Shown in pieces: positions 26,949-35,373 of a stretch of DNA of 64,000 bases. Position 1 is the first letter of the stretch. The number at the start of each line of letters is the position of its first letter. The position numbers and the translations under genes are program-made. Source of the stretch: Hyphomonadaceae bacterium (lineage in GTDB: Bacteria; Pseudomonadota; Alphaproteobacteria; Caulobacterales; Aquidulcibacteraceae). The notes below the pieces were generated by a model. That model searched no databases and was not told the DNA's origin. It worked only from the letters and a program-made list of their open reading frames with translations. The stretch is taken from assembly GCA_022841905.1 (NCBI GenBank), contig JALHQO010000001.1, forward strand, positions 477,568-541,567. Reading direction: 5' to 3'.

Positions 26949-27941
26949 TTAGCCCAGCATCTCCGCCGCCTTCGGCGCGAAATACGTCACCACCCCATCC
27001 GCCCCCGCGCGCTTAAACGCGGTCAGCGTTTCGATCACGATGCGATCTTCATCCACCCAACCGTTCGCGCTTGCTGCCTTGATCATGGCGTATTCGCCGC
27101 TGACTTGGAACGCGTAGGTGGGCAGGCCGAACGTTGCTTTCACGCGGGTGACGATGTCGAGATAGGCGATGCCTGGTTTCACCAGCAGCATGTCGGCGCC
27201 TTCGGCGACATCCATGGCGACTTCGCGCAGCGCTTCGTCGGTGTTGCCGAAATCCATTTGGTAGGTGCGCTTGTCCCCTTTCAGCGCTTTGGCTGAGCCG
27301 ATGGCTTCGCGGTAGGGGCCGTAGAAGGCCGACGCGTATTTGGCGGCATAGGACATGATCAGCGTGTCTTGGTGGCCCGCGCCATCGAGCGCGGCGCGGA
27401 TGGCGCCGACGCGGCCATCCATCATGTCTGAGGGGGCGACGATATCGGCGCCGGCTTTGACTTGGATCAGCGCCTGCTCGGCCAACACCGCTACGGTTTC
27501 GTCATTGAGGATGCGGCCATCCTCCAGGAGGCCGTCATGTCCGTGGTCTGTGAACGGATCGAGCGCGACGTCGACCATGATGCCGACATCGGGCGCTGCG
27601 TCCTTCATGGCGCGCACGGCGCTGCAGACGAGGCCGTTGGGGTTGAGCGCTTCCTTGCCGGCGGCGTCTTTCTTGGCGCCGTCAATGTGCGGGAAGATCG
27701 CGATTGCGGGAATGCCGAGCTTGGCGGCGCGTTTGGCGGCGTCGGCGGCGGCGCGCACGTTGAGGCGTGCGACGCCCGGCATGGCCGCGACTGGAACTTC
27801 CGCGTCGGCGCCGTCATGGACGATCAGCGCCCAGATCAAATCGTCGGGCGAGAGCGTGTGTTCGCGCGTGAGGCGACGCACCCAATCGGTCTGGCGCAGG
27901 CGGCGCGGGCGGGCGTTCGGGTAGCGTCCTGTGTAGCTCAT
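26949..27941 (-). CDS. hemB: Delta-aminolevulinic acid dehydratase (porphobilinogen synthase)
   Basis: Joins two 5-aminolevulinate molecules into porphobilinogen in heme synthesis. The 330-residue product has '[16 protein letters not shown]', the metal-site loop with Asp in place of the cysteines of zinc enzymes, indicating a magnesium-type enzyme, and the Schiff-base Lys regions '[18 protein letters not shown]' and '[16 protein letters not shown]'. ATG 27941 gives the typical N terminus [17 protein letters not shown]. It is divergent from hemA, placing both early heme genes on one control region. Confidence 0.95.
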   Translation of the reverse strand: MSYTGRYPNARPRRLRQTDWVRRLTREHTLSPDDLIWALIVHDGADAEVPVAAMPGVARLNVRAAADAAKRAAKLGIPAIAIFPHIDGAKKDAAGKEALNPNGLVCSAVRAMKDAAPDVGIMVDVALDPFTDHGHDGLLEDGRILNDETVAVLAEQALIQVKAGADIVAPSDMMDGRVGAIRAALDGAGHQDTLIMSYAAKYASAFYGPYREAIGSAKALKGDKRTYQMDFGNTDEALREVAMDVAEGADMLLVKPGIAYLDIVTRVKATFGLPTYAFQVSGEYAMIKAASANGWVDEDRIVIETLTAFKRAGADGVVTYFAPKAAEMLG

Positions 27942-28033
27942 GCGAGTCGTTCGCAACTTTCGTTCGAAATGGCCGCAGACGCAGCAGTTTCGCCGCGCCT
28001 GTCGAACCCTTATACAGAATCCAAGAGGCCGAT

Positions 28034-29263
28034 GTGAGAGACCAAGACCTTAAGGTGTTCGAAGGCGCCGTTTCGTCGATCCGCGACGAGGGGCGCTACC
28101 GCGTGTTCGCCGACATCATGCGCGAACGCGGGCGGTTTCCGCACGCACGCCTGCGCATGGCGGACGGCTCGATGCGCGACATCGTGGTCTGGTGCTCGAA
28201 CGATTATCTGGGCCAGGGCCAAAGCCCCGAAGTGCTCGACGCGGCGCATGCGGCTTTGGACAAGGTTGGCGCCGGCGCCGGCGGCACGCGCAATATCGCC
28301 GGCACGACCAGCTATCACGTCGATCTGGAAAGTGCGCTGGCGGACTTGCACGGCAAGGAAAGCGCGCTGCTGTTTACCTCGGGCTATGTGTCGAACGACG
28401 CGACGCTCTCGACCTTGGCGCAGCTTTTCCCCGACCTCTGGATTTTCTCGGACGCGCAGAACCACGCCTCGATGATCGAAGGCATCCGCCGCGCCAAATG
28501 CGAAAAGCGCATCTTCCGTCATAACGACGTTCAGCATCTGGAAGCGCTGATCAACGAAGCGCCGGCGCATGTTCCGAAGCTGATCGCGTTCGAGAGCGTT
28601 TATTCGATGGACGGCGACACCGCGCCGATCGAACAAATTTGCGATCTCGCCGAAGCTTATGGCGCGATGACGTATCTAGATGAAGTGCACGGCGTCGGTC
28701 TCTATGGCCCGACCGGGGGCGGCGTCGCCGAGCGCGACGGCGTGATGCACCGCGTCGATTTCATTGAAGGCACGCTGGCCAAAGCGTTCGGCACTATGGG
28801 CGGCTATGTCACCGGCCCGGCCGTGGCGATGGACGCGATCCGCTCGACGGCGTCTGGTTTCATCTTCACCACCTCGCTCGCGCCTTCGATCGCGGCGGCT
28901 GCGTTGGAGAGCGTGCGCATCGTGCGCGAGTGCCCGCACTTGCGCGATCGCTTGCAGGAGCGCTCGGAGCGCTTGAAGGCGCTGCTGCGCGAAGCGGACA
29001 TTCCGGTGATGTCGGAATCGACCACACACATCGTGCCGGTGCTGGTGGGCGACGCGGCGCGTTGCAAGAAGATCTCGGATATTTTGCTGCTGGAGCACGG
29101 CATTTACGTGCAGCCGATCAATTATCCGACAGTGCCGAAAGGCACCGAGCGTCTGCGCATCACGCCGTCGCCATTCCATGACGACGAGCTGATGGACAAG
29201 CTGCTCGAAGCGTTCAAAACCGTGTGGGCCATGTGCCCCGTGCACGTGGCGCCGGCGGCGTGA
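28034..29263 (+). CDS. hemA: 5-aminolevulinate synthase
   Basis: Condenses glycine and succinyl-CoA to 5-aminolevulinate (C4 or Shemin pathway, characteristic of alphaproteobacteria). The 409-residue PLP enzyme has '[17 protein letters not shown]', '[20 protein letters not shown]', '[20 protein letters not shown]', '[17 protein letters not shown]' and the PLP Lys in '[15 protein letters not shown]'. The start is GTG 28034, supported by AGAGG just upstream. The stop overlaps the next small gene (GTGA). Confidence 0.95.
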   Translation: MRDQDLKVFEGAVSSIRDEGRYRVFADIMRERGRFPHARLRMADGSMRDIVVWCSNDYLGQGQSPEVLDAAHAALDKVGAGAGGTRNIAGTTSYHVDLESALADLHGKESALLFTSGYVSNDATLSTLAQLFPDLWIFSDAQNHASMIEGIRRAKCEKRIFRHNDVQHLEALINEAPAHVPKLIAFESVYSMDGDTAPIEQICDLAEAYGAMTYLDEVHGVGLYGPTGGGVAERDGVMHRVDFIEGTLAKAFGTMGGYVTGPAVAMDAIRSTASGFIFTTSLAPSIAAAALESVRIVRECPHLRDRLQERSERLKALLREADIPVMSESTTHIVPVLVGDAARCKKISDILLLEHGIYVQPINYPTVPKGTERLRITPSPFHDDELMDKLLEAFKTVWAMCPVHVAPAA

Positions 29264-29484
29264 GCGGCGACGCTCTCGGCGAAGTCATTATCGAAATCAC
29301 GCGCGTGGGCGATGTGCAGCGGGTTGCGGCTGTGCACGTGGCGACCGGTATTGAGGTCGTCGTGCAGGCGCCGGCGAATGCGGCGCTGGCGGATGTGCGA
29401 ATGCTGGTGCTGAAAAAGCTGGAGCGGGCGCTCAGCGCTGACGATACGCCGCCGCCAGCGGATCGGCCTGGCAAAATCGTCTAG
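29260..29484 (+). CDS. Small conserved alphaproteobacterial protein (resembles DUF6898)
   Basis: A 74-residue protein starting with GTG that overlaps the hemA stop by four bases (GTGA). The sequence '[52 protein letters not shown]' predicts a beta-sheet followed by one helix and resembles the small DUF6898 family found next to various genes in alphaproteobacteria. No enzymatic motif is visible. It shares CTAG with the convergent mucR stop. Confidence 0.65.
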   Translation: MSGDALGEVIIEITRVGDVQRVAAVHVATGIEVVVQAPANAALADVRMLVLKKLERALSADDTPPPADRPGKIV

Positions 29485-29915
29485 TCTTTCCGCCGCACGC
29501 CTTTGCCCAGCCCGATTTTCTTGGCGAACTCGGAGCGGCGGGCGGCGTAGGCCGGCGCGACCATCGGATAATCGGCGGGCAGGCCCCAGCGCTTGCGATA
29601 CTCGTCCGGCGTCATGCCGTAAGTGGAGCGCAGATACCGCTTCAACATTTTGAGCTTCTTGCCGTCTTCCAGGCAGATGATGAAATCGTGCTGAACCGAC
29701 TTGTTGATCGGAGCGGCCGGCTTGGGGCGCTCGGCGGGCGCCTCGACACCGCCGGAGAGGCCGACGACAGTTTTGTGAATGGTGCGGATCAACTCGCCCA
29801 ATTCTTCGGGCGCGACTTTGTTGTTGCTGACAAATGAGGCGACGATGTCAGCGGTCATGCGCAAGGCATCGCCGTCTCCGACGCCTGTTGCCTCGTCTTC
29901 GTCCCGTATAGCCAA
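29481..29915 (-). CDS. mucR: MucR family transcriptional regulator
   Basis: A 144-residue Ros/MucR zinc-finger regulator: 'LRMTADIVASFVSNNKVAPEELGELIRTIHKTV' is the oligomerisation region, and 'SVQHDFIICLEDGKKLKMLKRYLRSTYGMTPDEYRKRWGLPADYPMVAPAYAARRSEFAKKIGLG' the DNA-binding domain with the CxxDGK-type finger. The start is TTG 29915, with AGGA upstream; ATG 29858 would remove residues usually present. MucR proteins are H-NS-like regulators of envelope, virulence and cell-cycle genes that bind AT-rich DNA. Confidence 0.92.
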   Translation of the reverse strand: MAIRDEDEATGVGDGDALRMTADIVASFVSNNKVAPEELGELIRTIHKTVVGLSGGVEAPAERPKPAAPINKSVQHDFIICLEDGKKLKMLKRYLRSTYGMTPDEYRKRWGLPADYPMVAPAYAARRSEFAKKIGLGKGVRRKD

Positions 29916-29917
29916 GC

Positions 29918-29935
29918 TATTTTCCTAGCTAATAC
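29918..29935. promoter_or_regulatory. Duplicated TAGCTA motif flanking the mucR ribosome site
   Basis: Two TAGCTA-type hexamers (the first is the incomplete AGCTA at 29915-29919) separated by an A/T-rich stretch lie within 20 bases of the mucR start. The 200-base region up to glyA is more AT-rich than average, the sort of DNA that MucR binds, so autoregulation is possible. No consensus promoter was identified with confidence. Confidence 0.25.
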
Positions 29936-30117
29936 AACGCCCTCACGATGGCGTATAAGCCTCGATGCTGATTTGAAGCAAGTATTACTATTGGCCTACC
30001 GGTCAGAGCTTGCTGATGATTGGTATTCGCAAAGTGCTCATCGGTCGCTTTGCGTAAAAGCGGTCGGACACCTATGTTTTCGGGTGAATCGATACCCCAA
30101 GTTGTAGTGAGGCCGAG

Positions 30118-31416
30118 ATGACCCAAGCCGCGGGACGTTCCGCAGGTGAACGCGACCGTTTTTTCGAGGCGGCGCTGGATCGCGCTGACCCTGACGTGAA
30201 GGCGTCGATCGACGCGGAGCTCAATCGTCAGCAACGGCAACTCGAACTGATCGCCTCGGAGAATATTGTCTCCAAGGCAGTGCTCGAAGCGCAGGGCTCG
30301 GTGCTGACCAACAAGTACGCCGAGGGCTATCCGGGGCGGCGCTATTATGGCGGCTGCGAGTTCGTCGATGAAGTGGAGCGTCTCGCCATCGAGCGCGCCA
30401 AACGTCTGTTCGATTGCAAGTTCGCCAACGTGCAGCCGCACTCAGGCGCCAACGCCAACCAAGCCGTGTTCTTCGCGCTGCTGCAGCCGGGCGACAAGTT
30501 TCTCGGCATGGATCTCGCCTGCGGCGGTCACCTGACGCACGGCTCGCCGGTGAACATTTCCGGCAAGTGGTTCAATCCGGTCGCGTACGGCGTGCGCGAG
30601 GATAATCATCTCATCGATATGGACGAAGTCGCCGATATTGCGCGGCGCGAAAAGCCGAAGCTGATTTTGGCCGGCGCCAGCGCCTATTCGCGTCACATCG
30701 ATTTCAAGCGCTTTCGCGAGATCGCCGATGAAGTCGGCGCTTATCTCATGGTGGATATGGCGCACTATGCGGGGCTGATCGCGGGCGGCGCTTATCCGTC
30801 TCCCCTCCCGCACGCGCATATCGTCACCACGACGACGCACAAAACGCTGCGCGGCCCGCGTGGCGGCATGATCCTCTCGAACGAGGAAGACATCGGCAAG
30901 AAGATCAATTCGGCGGTGTTTCCGGGCCTCCAGGGCGGGCCGCTCATGCACGTGATCGCGGCGAAGGCCGTGAGCTTCGGCGAAGCGTTGCAGCCTGAAT
31001 TCAAGCTCTACGCGCAACGCACGGTCGAAAATGCGCGTGCGCTGGCGGCGCGCTTGATCGAGAACGGTCTGGCGGTCGTTTCGGGCGGCACCGATAGCCA
31101 CGTCATGCTGGTCGATCTTCGCCCCAAGCGCGCGACCGGCAAGGTGGCCGAGCACAGCCTCGAACGCGCAATGATCACCACCAACAAGAACGGCATCCCG
31201 TTCGATCCGGAAAAGCCGTTCGTGACGAGCGGTATCCGCTTGGGCTCGCCCGCCTGCACGACGCGCGGGTTCGGGCCTGCGGAATTCAGGCAGGTGGCTG
31301 ATCTGATCTGTGAAGTGCTGGATGGCCTGCAGGGAAGCAATGGCGACAATTCCTCCGTCGAAGCAGCGGTCGCGGCAAAGGTTGAGCAGCTGACGGCGCG
31401 CTTCCCGATCTACTAA
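30118..31416 (+). CDS. glyA: Serine hydroxymethyltransferase
   Basis: Interconverts serine and glycine, loading one-carbon units on tetrahydrofolate. The 432-residue PLP enzyme has '[38 protein letters not shown]', '[17 protein letters not shown]' and the PLP Lys of '[18 protein letters not shown]'. GAG sits just ahead of the ATG (GAGGCCGAG). The gene lies upstream of nrdR and the riboflavin cluster, as in other Caulobacterales. Confidence 0.96.
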   Translation: MTQAAGRSAGERDRFFEAALDRADPDVKASIDAELNRQQRQLELIASENIVSKAVLEAQGSVLTNKYAEGYPGRRYYGGCEFVDEVERLAIERAKRLFDCKFANVQPHSGANANQAVFFALLQPGDKFLGMDLACGGHLTHGSPVNISGKWFNPVAYGVREDNHLIDMDEVADIARREKPKLILAGASAYSRHIDFKRFREIADEVGAYLMVDMAHYAGLIAGGAYPSPLPHAHIVTTTTHKTLRGPRGGMILSNEEDIGKKINSAVFPGLQGGPLMHVIAAKAVSFGEALQPEFKLYAQRTVENARALAARLIENGLAVVSGGTDSHVMLVDLRPKRATGKVAEHSLERAMITTNKNGIPFDPEKPFVTSGIRLGSPACTTRGFGPAEFRQVADLICEVLDGLQGSNGDNSSVEAAVAAKVEQLTARFPIY

Positions 31417-31430
31417 ACGGGGTTAGGTGT

Positions 31431-31474
31431 TGGGGATTAGGGCTTGGGGCGCGACTCCGCTTACCTAATCCCCA
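31431..31474. repeat. Inverted repeat of the GGGGATT type between glyA and nrdR
   Basis: TGGGGATTAGG (31431-31441) and CCTAATCCCCA (31464-31474) form a perfect 11-base stem with a 22-base loop; further GGGATT/AATCCCC copies run to about 31490. Spurious minus-strand translation gives '[10 protein letters not shown]', a phrase known from dispersed REP-like intergenic repeats. It may also stabilise or terminate the glyA transcript, but there is no T-run. Confidence 0.6.
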
Positions 31475-31504
31475 GTCCCGAATCCCCAATCCCGAGTACC
31501 GCCG

Positions 31505-31981
31505 ATGCGCTGCCCGTTTTGTCAGAACGAAGACACCCAGGTGAAGGATAGCCGCCCGACCGAGGATGGGGCGGCGATCCGGCGGCGGCGCCAGTGCGAC
31601 AAGTGCGGCTCGCGGTTCACGACGTTTGAGCGCGTGCAATTGCGCGATCTGGTGGTGCTGAAGCGCTCGGGGCGGCGCGTGCCGTTCGATCGCGACAAGC
31701 TGGCGCGTTCGCTTTCGATTGCGCTGCGCAAGCGGCCGATTGAGCAAGATCAGATCGAGCAGATGATTTCGGGCATCGTGCGCAAGCTTGAGAGCACGGG
31801 CGAAAGCGAGATCACGTCTGAAACGATCGGCGGCATGGTGATGGAGGCGCTGCGGCACCTCGATTCCGTGGCGTACGTTCGCTACGCCTCGGTCTATCGC
31901 GATTTCAGTGAGGCGTCTGATTTCGCCGACTTCATCGAGGAAGCCGAGAAATCGCCCCAGCGGGGCAAGGGCGGCGACTAG
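31505..31981 (+). CDS. nrdR: Transcriptional repressor NrdR
   Basis: Zinc-finger/ATP-cone repressor of ribonucleotide reductase genes. The 158-residue protein begins with the zinc ribbon '[42 protein letters not shown]' (two CxxC pairs), followed by the ATP-cone '[28 protein letters not shown]' and '[13 protein letters not shown]'. It starts right after the glyA repeat element and leads into the riboflavin genes. Confidence 0.96.
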   Translation: MRCPFCQNEDTQVKDSRPTEDGAAIRRRRQCDKCGSRFTTFERVQLRDLVVLKRSGRRVPFDRDKLARSLSIALRKRPIEQDQIEQMISGIVRKLESTGESEITSETIGGMVMEALRHLDSVAYVRYASVYRDFSEASDFADFIEEAEKSPQRGKGGD

Positions 31982-32010
31982 GCGTTTGGGGCCTGATAGA
32001 CAAGCGCATC

Positions 32011-32673
32011 ATGCCTCGCCCACGCATCACGCTAAAACTCGCCACTTCGCTCGACGGGCGGATCGCGACGGCGACTGGCGAAAGCCAGTGGATCACCGGC
32101 GAGGCCGCGCGCGCTGAGGTGCAAAAGCTGCGTGCGGCGCATGACGCGGTGATGGTGGGCGCGGAGACGGTGCGGCAGGACAATCCGTCCTTGCTTGCAC
32201 GCACTGAACCGCCGCCCGCGAAACAGCCGGCGCGGGTGATCGTGACGACGCGGCTCGATATTCCCCCGGATGCGAAGATGTTTGGCGATATCGCCGCAGC
32301 GCCGGTGATCGTGTTCGGCATGCCGCGCGTGAGCCCGGCGCGGCACGCGATCCTGGAAGCGGTGGGCGCGCGGATCGAGGCGGTTGAGACGGGCGCGGGC
32401 GGCGTCGACGTGGCCGCGGTGCTGGAACGACTGAGCGCGCTCGGGTTCGGCAGCGTGCTGGCTGAGGGCGGCGGGCGGCTCGCGGCGTCGTTGATCGAGG
32501 CGGGCGCGGTGGACCGGATCGAGTGGTTTCGCGCGCCTCTCGTACTCGGCGGCGATGGCCGCCCCGCTTTGGCGGATTTGAGCTATGATGCGCTGGCCAA
32601 TGCCCCGCGCTTCAAGCGGGTTGCGTTGCGTGAGCTTGGCCCCGATCTCTGGGAAAGCTACGAGCGGGCCTGA
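32011..32673 (+). CDS. RibD C-terminal reductase domain protein (no deaminase domain)
   Basis: A 220-residue dihydrofolate-reductase-like protein equal to the reductase half of RibD: 'RITLKLATSLDGRIATATGESQWITGE', 'RAAHDAVMVGAETVRQDNPSL' and 'SVLAEGGGRLAASLIEAGAVDRIEWFRAPLVLGG'. The N-terminal cytidine-deaminase-like domain (HAE..CxxC) of full RibD is absent, and the upstream 29 bases leave no room for it. Its place between nrdR and ribE still argues for the pyrimidine reductase step of riboflavin synthesis, with the deaminase supplied by another gene. Confidence 0.88.
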   Translation: MPRPRITLKLATSLDGRIATATGESQWITGEAARAEVQKLRAAHDAVMVGAETVRQDNPSLLARTEPPPAKQPARVIVTTRLDIPPDAKMFGDIAAAPVIVFGMPRVSPARHAILEAVGARIEAVETGAGGVDVAAVLERLSALGFGSVLAEGGGRLAASLIEAGAVDRIEWFRAPLVLGGDGRPALADLSYDALANAPRFKRVALRELGPDLWESYERA

Positions 32674-32685
32674 AAGGCGAAACGC

Positions 32686-33297
32686 GTGTTCACTGGAATT
32701 GTCTCCGCATTGGGCGAAGTGCGCGCGGCCGAGCGCCGCGATGGCTTGCTGCGGCTGACGATTGGCGCGCCGTATGATGCGGCTGGCATCGATATCGGCG
32801 CCAGCATTGCGCACGATGGCTGCTGCTTGACGGTGGTCGAGAAAGCGCCGCGCGCCGGCGGCGCCGACTATGTCGTCGAAGTCGCGCCCGAGAGCTTGGC
32901 GCTGACGACGGCCGGTGCGCTTGGCGTGGGCGACAAGGTGAATCTCGAGCGCTCGCTTCGCGTGGGCGACGAGCTCGGCGGGCATATGGTGCAGGGCCAC
33001 GTCGATGGGCTGGGCGAGGTGCTCTCGGTGAACCGGGACGGCGAGGGCTGGCGCTTGCGGATCAAGCCGCCCGCTTCGATCACTCATTTGCTCGCATCCA
33101 AGGGCTCGATTGCCATCGCGGGCGTGTCGCTGACGGTTAACGAAGTCGATGCCGAGGGCTTCGGCGTGCTGATCATTCCGCACACTTGGGCAGTTACGAC
33201 TTTGTCGAAGCTGAAGGCAGGCGATAAGGTCAATCTGGAAGCCGACATGATGGCGCGCTATGCGGCGCGGCTCATCGAAGCGCGGAGCAAAACATAA
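32686..33297 (+). CDS. ribE: Riboflavin synthase alpha chain
   Basis: Dismutates two lumazine molecules to riboflavin. The 203-residue protein has the duplicated lumazine-binding barrels, starting 'MFTGIVSALGEV' and 'SIAHDGCCLTVVEK', and in the second half 'GHMVQGHVDGLGEVLSV', 'GSIAIAGVSLTVNEVD' and 'IIPHTWAVTTLSKLKAGDKVNLEADM'. The start is GTG 32686. The stop overlaps the ribBA ATG (TAATG). Confidence 0.95.
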   Translation: MFTGIVSALGEVRAAERRDGLLRLTIGAPYDAAGIDIGASIAHDGCCLTVVEKAPRAGGADYVVEVAPESLALTTAGALGVGDKVNLERSLRVGDELGGHMVQGHVDGLGEVLSVNRDGEGWRLRIKPPASITHLLASKGSIAIAGVSLTVNEVDAEGFGVLIIPHTWAVTTLSKLKAGDKVNLEADMMARYAARLIEARSKT

Positions 33298-34424
33298 TGG
33301 CGGCTGCGCCGTCTCCCCTCTCTGAGATGAAGCGCGCGATCTCGCCGATCGCGGAAATCATCGAAGAAGCGCGCGAAGGCCGCATGTTCATCCTCATCGA
33401 TGAGGAGGATCGCGAGAACGAGGGCGACCTCGTGATCCCGGCGCAGTTCGCAACGCCCGCGCAAGTCAACTTCATGGCGAAGTTCGGCCGCGGCCTCATC
33501 TGCCTGGCGCTGACGCCGGAGCGGGCCGAGACGCTCGGCCTCGATCCAATGACCCCGCGCAACCAGACGCGCATGGGCACGGCGTTCACGGTGTCCATCG
33601 AAGCGCGAGAAGGCGTCTCCACCGGCATCTCTGCGCACGATCGCGCGCACACCATCGCAACTGCCATCGATCCGACGAAAGATCGCCGCGACATCGTCTC
33701 CCCGGGTCACGTGTTTCCGCTGACAGCGCGCGACGGCGGCACGTTGGTTCGCGCGGGACATACAGAAGCGAGCGTCGATATTGCGCGCGCGGCGGGACTC
33801 AATCCATCCGCGGTGATCTGCGAGATCATGAACGATGACGGGACCATGGCGCGGCTGCCGGAGCTGGTGGCGTTCGCGCAGTTTCACAATTTAAAGATCG
33901 GCGCGATCGATGAATTGATCGCCTACCGGCGCATTCATGAACGGCTGGTCGAACAAATCGGTGACGAGCCGTTTGAGGTGCGCGCCGGTAAGAATTTCCG
34001 GCTGGTCGTGTTCCGCAACAAGCTCGATGGCGTTGAACACGTCGCTTTGGTGAAGGGCGAGATCAAAGCCGATCAGCCGACATTGGTGCGCGTGCATCGC
34101 ACTGACTTCGCCGCCGACGTGATGGGCGGCTATGGCGCGCGCGCGGGGATGATCGATTGCGCGCTGCGCGAGATTGAGAAAGAAGGCGCGGGCGTGCTGG
34201 TGATCCTGCGCGATCTGGTTCCGAACGCCGTGTCGCGCCGTCTGAGCGGTGAACCGGCGGAGCGCGAGGCGGACGACGAACTGCGAGTGATTGGCTTGGG
34301 TTCGCAGATCCTGCGCGAACTGGGTGTCGGGCGTATGGTTGTGCTCGGAAACACGCCGCAGAAGCTGGTTGGCCTTGAAGGCTATGGCCTGTCGATCGAC
34401 GGCTGGCGCGGGTTCACGACGTGA
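33297..34424 (+). CDS. ribB: 3,4-dihydroxy-2-butanone 4-phosphate synthase with degenerate GTP cyclohydrolase II domain
   Basis: Residues 15-205 form an intact DHBP synthase: 'FILIDEEDRENEGDLVIPAQFA', 'GRGLICLALTPERAE', 'FTVSIEA', 'STGISAHDRAHTI', 'GHVFPLTARDGGTLVRAGHTEASVD'. The C-terminal part (about 215-375) aligns with GTP cyclohydrolase II in its outer elements ('FRNKLDGVEHVALVKGEI', 'VRVHRTDFAADVMGG', 'GLGSQILRELGVGRMVVLGNTP') but the zinc cysteine motif that should follow 'VRVH' (CxxGDxxxSxRCDCG) is missing. The GTP cyclohydrolase activity is probably lost and must come from elsewhere. Confidence 0.92.
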   Translation: MAAAPSPLSEMKRAISPIAEIIEEAREGRMFILIDEEDRENEGDLVIPAQFATPAQVNFMAKFGRGLICLALTPERAETLGLDPMTPRNQTRMGTAFTVSIEAREGVSTGISAHDRAHTIATAIDPTKDRRDIVSPGHVFPLTARDGGTLVRAGHTEASVDIARAAGLNPSAVICEIMNDDGTMARLPELVAFAQFHNLKIGAIDELIAYRRIHERLVEQIGDEPFEVRAGKNFRLVVFRNKLDGVEHVALVKGEIKADQPTLVRVHRTDFAADVMGGYGARAGMIDCALREIEKEGAGVLVILRDLVPNAVSRRLSGEPAEREADDELRVIGLGSQILRELGVGRMVVLGNTPQKLVGLEGYGLSIDGWRGFTT

Positions 34425-34897
34425 AGAAAGACCAGGAAAAATTTCCGGTGGCGTCGGTCCCCGGCGCGCGTCTGCTGATGGTGATTTCGCCCTATTACAC
34501 CGGCGTCGCCGACATGATGCAGCGTGGCGCAGAAGCCGCGTCCGAAGAAGCGCAAGCGACGCTGGATCGCGTGTTCGTGCCCGGCGCGTTTGAAATACCG
34601 GCGGCGATCGCGCATGCAGCGCGCACGAATTTGTATGACGGCTTTCTGGCGCTGGGCTGCGTCGTGCGTGGCGAGACCAGCCATTACGATTATGTCTGCG
34701 GCGAGAGCGCGCGTGGGCTGATGGATCTGTCGATCCGCGACGGTTTGGCGATTGGATATGGCATCTTGACCGTGAATACGTTGGCGCAAGCCGAAGAGCG
34801 CGCCGATCCGAAACGCGGCGATAAAGGCGGTGAATCCGCGCGCGCGGCCTTGGCGATGATTGCGCTGAAGCGGCGCTTCGCGGAGACGTCGCGATGA
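34421..34897 (+). CDS. ribH: 6,7-dimethyl-8-ribityllumazine synthase
   Basis: Makes lumazine for riboflavin synthase. The 158-residue protein shows 'VPGAFEIPAAIAHAARTNLYDGFLALGCVVRGETSHYDYVCGESARGLMDLSIRDGLAIGYGILTVNT', containing the substrate loop 'VPGAFE' and 'GCVVRGET.H'. It begins with GTG 34421 overlapping the ribBA stop, and its end overlaps the nusB start (ATGA). Confidence 0.95.
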   Translation: MKKDQEKFPVASVPGARLLMVISPYYTGVADMMQRGAEAASEEAQATLDRVFVPGAFEIPAAIAHAARTNLYDGFLALGCVVRGETSHYDYVCGESARGLMDLSIRDGLAIGYGILTVNTLAQAEERADPKRGDKGGESARAALAMIALKRRFAETSR

Positions 34898-35361
34898 AAG
34901 ACGCGGACATCGCGTCGCGCCGCGCCGCGCGCCTCGGCGCCGTGCAGGCGCTCTATCAGATGGAAGTCTCCGGCGCCTCGACCGCGGATGTGGTCGCCGA
35001 CTTTGTGGCCGGCAAGCTGCCGCGCGAAACCGAGGCGACTTATACAGAGAGCGAAGGCGATCTGGAATTATTCCAGGTGCTCGTGGAAAAAGCGGTTGAA
35101 CGCCAAGCGACGCTCGACCGCGCCATTGCGCGGCATTTGAGCAAAGGCTGGCGGCTTGAGCGCATCGACGCGGTGGCGCGCGCCATTCTGCGCGCAGGCG
35201 CGGCCGAGTTGGAGCAGCGGCGCGACATTCCGAAAGCGGTTGTGCTCGACGAATATGTCGAGATCGCCAAGTCGTTCTTTGAAGGGCCCGAGCCCGGCTT
35301 CATAAATGCCGCGCTCGAAGCGGTCGCGCGTGACTTGCGTTCCGACGAACAAGGCGCATAA
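34894..35361 (+). CDS. nusB: Transcription antitermination protein NusB
   Basis: Binds boxA RNA with NusE in rRNA antitermination. The 155-residue all-helical protein has 'SRRAARLGAVQALYQMEVSG', 'AIARHLSKGWRLERIDAVARAILRAGAAELEQRRDIPKAVVLDEYVEIAKSFFEGPEPGFINAALEAVA'. The overlap with ribH (ATGA) makes it part of the riboflavin operon, as in many bacteria. Confidence 0.95.
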   Translation: MKDADIASRRAARLGAVQALYQMEVSGASTADVVADFVAGKLPRETEATYTESEGDLELFQVLVEKAVERQATLDRAIARHLSKGWRLERIDAVARAILRAGAAELEQRRDIPKAVVLDEYVEIAKSFFEGPEPGFINAALEAVARDLRSDEQGA

Positions 35362-35373
35362 GCCGGTACGATC

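Noticed and set aside
27942-28033. Fnr- or Irr-type operator between hemB and hemA
   Set aside because: No TTGAT-N4-ATCAA or iron-control-element-like sequence was found in the 92 bases.
35362-35373. TPP or FMN riboswitch in the rib-thi cluster
   Set aside because: Gaps between the genes are too short, and the region ahead of the ribD-like gene shows no conserved riboswitch core.
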